From contig JADKFX010000001.1 of NCBI GenBank assembly GCA_016717265.1, forward strand, positions 372,001 to 436,000: 64,000 nucleotides of DNA. The letters are read 5' to 3'. This DNA comes from Saprospiraceae bacterium (lineage in GTDB: Bacteria; Bacteroidota; Bacteroidia; Chitinophagales; Saprospiraceae). The notes beneath the pieces are model-generated. The model made no database searches and was not told where the DNA came from. It saw only the letters and a program-made list of their open reading frames with translations. Position numbers and translations under genes: made by a program. This document shows positions 63,298 through 64,000 of this stretch, in pieces (the stretch's first letter is position 1; every line of letters begins with the position of its first letter).

Positions 63298-64000
63298 GTT
63301 TATTTAAATTATTGGGGATTCATCATGGCTTAACTAGTAAGTTTCTTTAAAATATAAGTTTGACTGAATATATATAAGATTAAAATTCAAAGGACTTATA
63401 CAAATGGATTTTATAAATAAAACAATTGTCAACTGTTTAAAAGAAATTGACAAGTGGGCAAAATTGCTAACTATGAATTGAATACAAAATGCTAGACTAG
63501 AAAGCCTGCTATATTCTACGGATCTTGTAGACAGAAAGGTGTAAGTTAAATACATAAGGTTAGCGGTTATTGTCGCTGAAAGTAATTTCTTAAAATCGGT
63601 TAAAAATGTAAATAAGCACTATTGGGATTAATCAGAAAGCACTTATATACAAATTTAATATAAACTTTTGATTTATTTCAGTGAAATTTAAAAAATAATA
63701 ATTTATTAATAAAATTTGGCTTTTCATATCAGCTGTTGCACAAAAGATTTAATTTCTAATGACATTCTAATATTTAGAATAAGCTATCCATAAATAGAAT
63801 AAAAAAAATATATAACTCTTTGTCTTCTAATTCAATGTTTCTAAAAAATTCAAAAAAATAAAATACATTTTATTTACTATCTGATGAATAGTAAATCCAA
63901 AATGAACAAGCTCCTTCTCTAAAGATACGATATAAATCAACAAAAAGTTGCTACAATTTAAAATATAAGTCCAACAAATGTAAACTTCAATTTTATATTG
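63298..64000. other. AT-rich region upstream of the giant adhesin gene
   Basis: About 700 bases, very AT-rich, with no convincing gene. A 73-codon minus-strand frame at 63,334-63,555 lacks family features. The region presumably contains the promoter of the giant gene. Confidence 0.45.
63401..63432 (-). promoter_or_regulatory. Weak candidate promoter of the giant adhesin gene
   Basis: Minus-strand TTG (63,432-63,430) is followed after 21 bases by TCCATTTG (63,408-63,401), one mismatch from TAnnTTTG, about 104 bases before the start codon. It is a near match in AT-rich DNA, so the call is tentative. Confidence 0.22.

Noticed and set aside
63334..63555. 73-codon minus-strand frame upstream of the giant gene
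   Set aside because: Biased Phe/Ile/Ser composition typical of AT-rich non-coding DNA; it overlaps the likely promoter region.

Overview
The window is a low-GC stretch of a Bacteroidota chromosome, most likely from the Saprospiria or a neighbouring gliding/sludge lineage. Support for this is the mreB-mreC-mreD-mrdA cell-shape operon, a DUF2851 protein, weak Shine-Dalgarno signals, candidate TTG...TAnnTTTG promoters, and above all seven large secreted proteins that end in type IX secretion system (T9SS) type A sorting domains and are built of HYR, SprB, Fn3-like, lectin, LamG and beta-helix modules. The lineage is inferred from protein families, not from a marker gene.

Housekeeping part (1-9.85 kb). 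The left edge cuts an outer-membrane beta-barrel gene. Next comes a minus-strand run: mreB, mreC, mreD, mrdA (PBP2), folA and a DUF2851 gene. mreC/mreD overlap by 8 bases and mrdA/folA by 4. An M16-like peptidase without the zinc motif lies upstream of mreB. Divergent from it are dnaN and nadD on the plus strand, 6 bases apart.

Transition (9.85-12.9 kb). A gene-poor 0.5-kb stretch is followed by two plus-strand secreted proteins made of two and three SnoaL/NTF2-like domains. They end at a strong hairpin terminator that also closes the convergent minus-strand region.

Surface-protein island (12.9-63.3 kb). All genes here are on the minus strand. (i) A ~1,660-residue protein has seven ~123-residue Cys-rich repeats plus a propeller-like region. 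(ii) A 1,780-residue HYR/dockerin protein. (iii) Five genes share one C-terminal cassette (last HYR, Fn3-like domain, T9SS sorting domain) behind quite different front ends: a 692-residue HYR protein, an 894-residue propeller/glycine-rich protein preceded by a small secreted protein, a 1,339-residue M36 fungalysin-type protease, a 1,536-residue SprB/HYR/C-type-lectin protein, and a giant beta-helix/HYR adhesin of about 7,600 residues. The giant gene is split by a single-base frameshift near 58,624. Near-identical hairpin terminators follow the five cassette genes.

Most notable observations: the giant gene with its frameshift; an array of exactly 25 x 255 bp without a length change; a 1.4-kb near-identical internal duplication; and repeated nesting of other domains (lectin, LamG, ConA-like, jelly-roll-like, unassigned) inside HYR domains at several insertion points. 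The island looks like an evolving set of exported adhesins and enzymes assembled by cassette shuffling and internal duplication. No RNA genes, CRISPR arrays, insertion sequences or phage genes were recognised.
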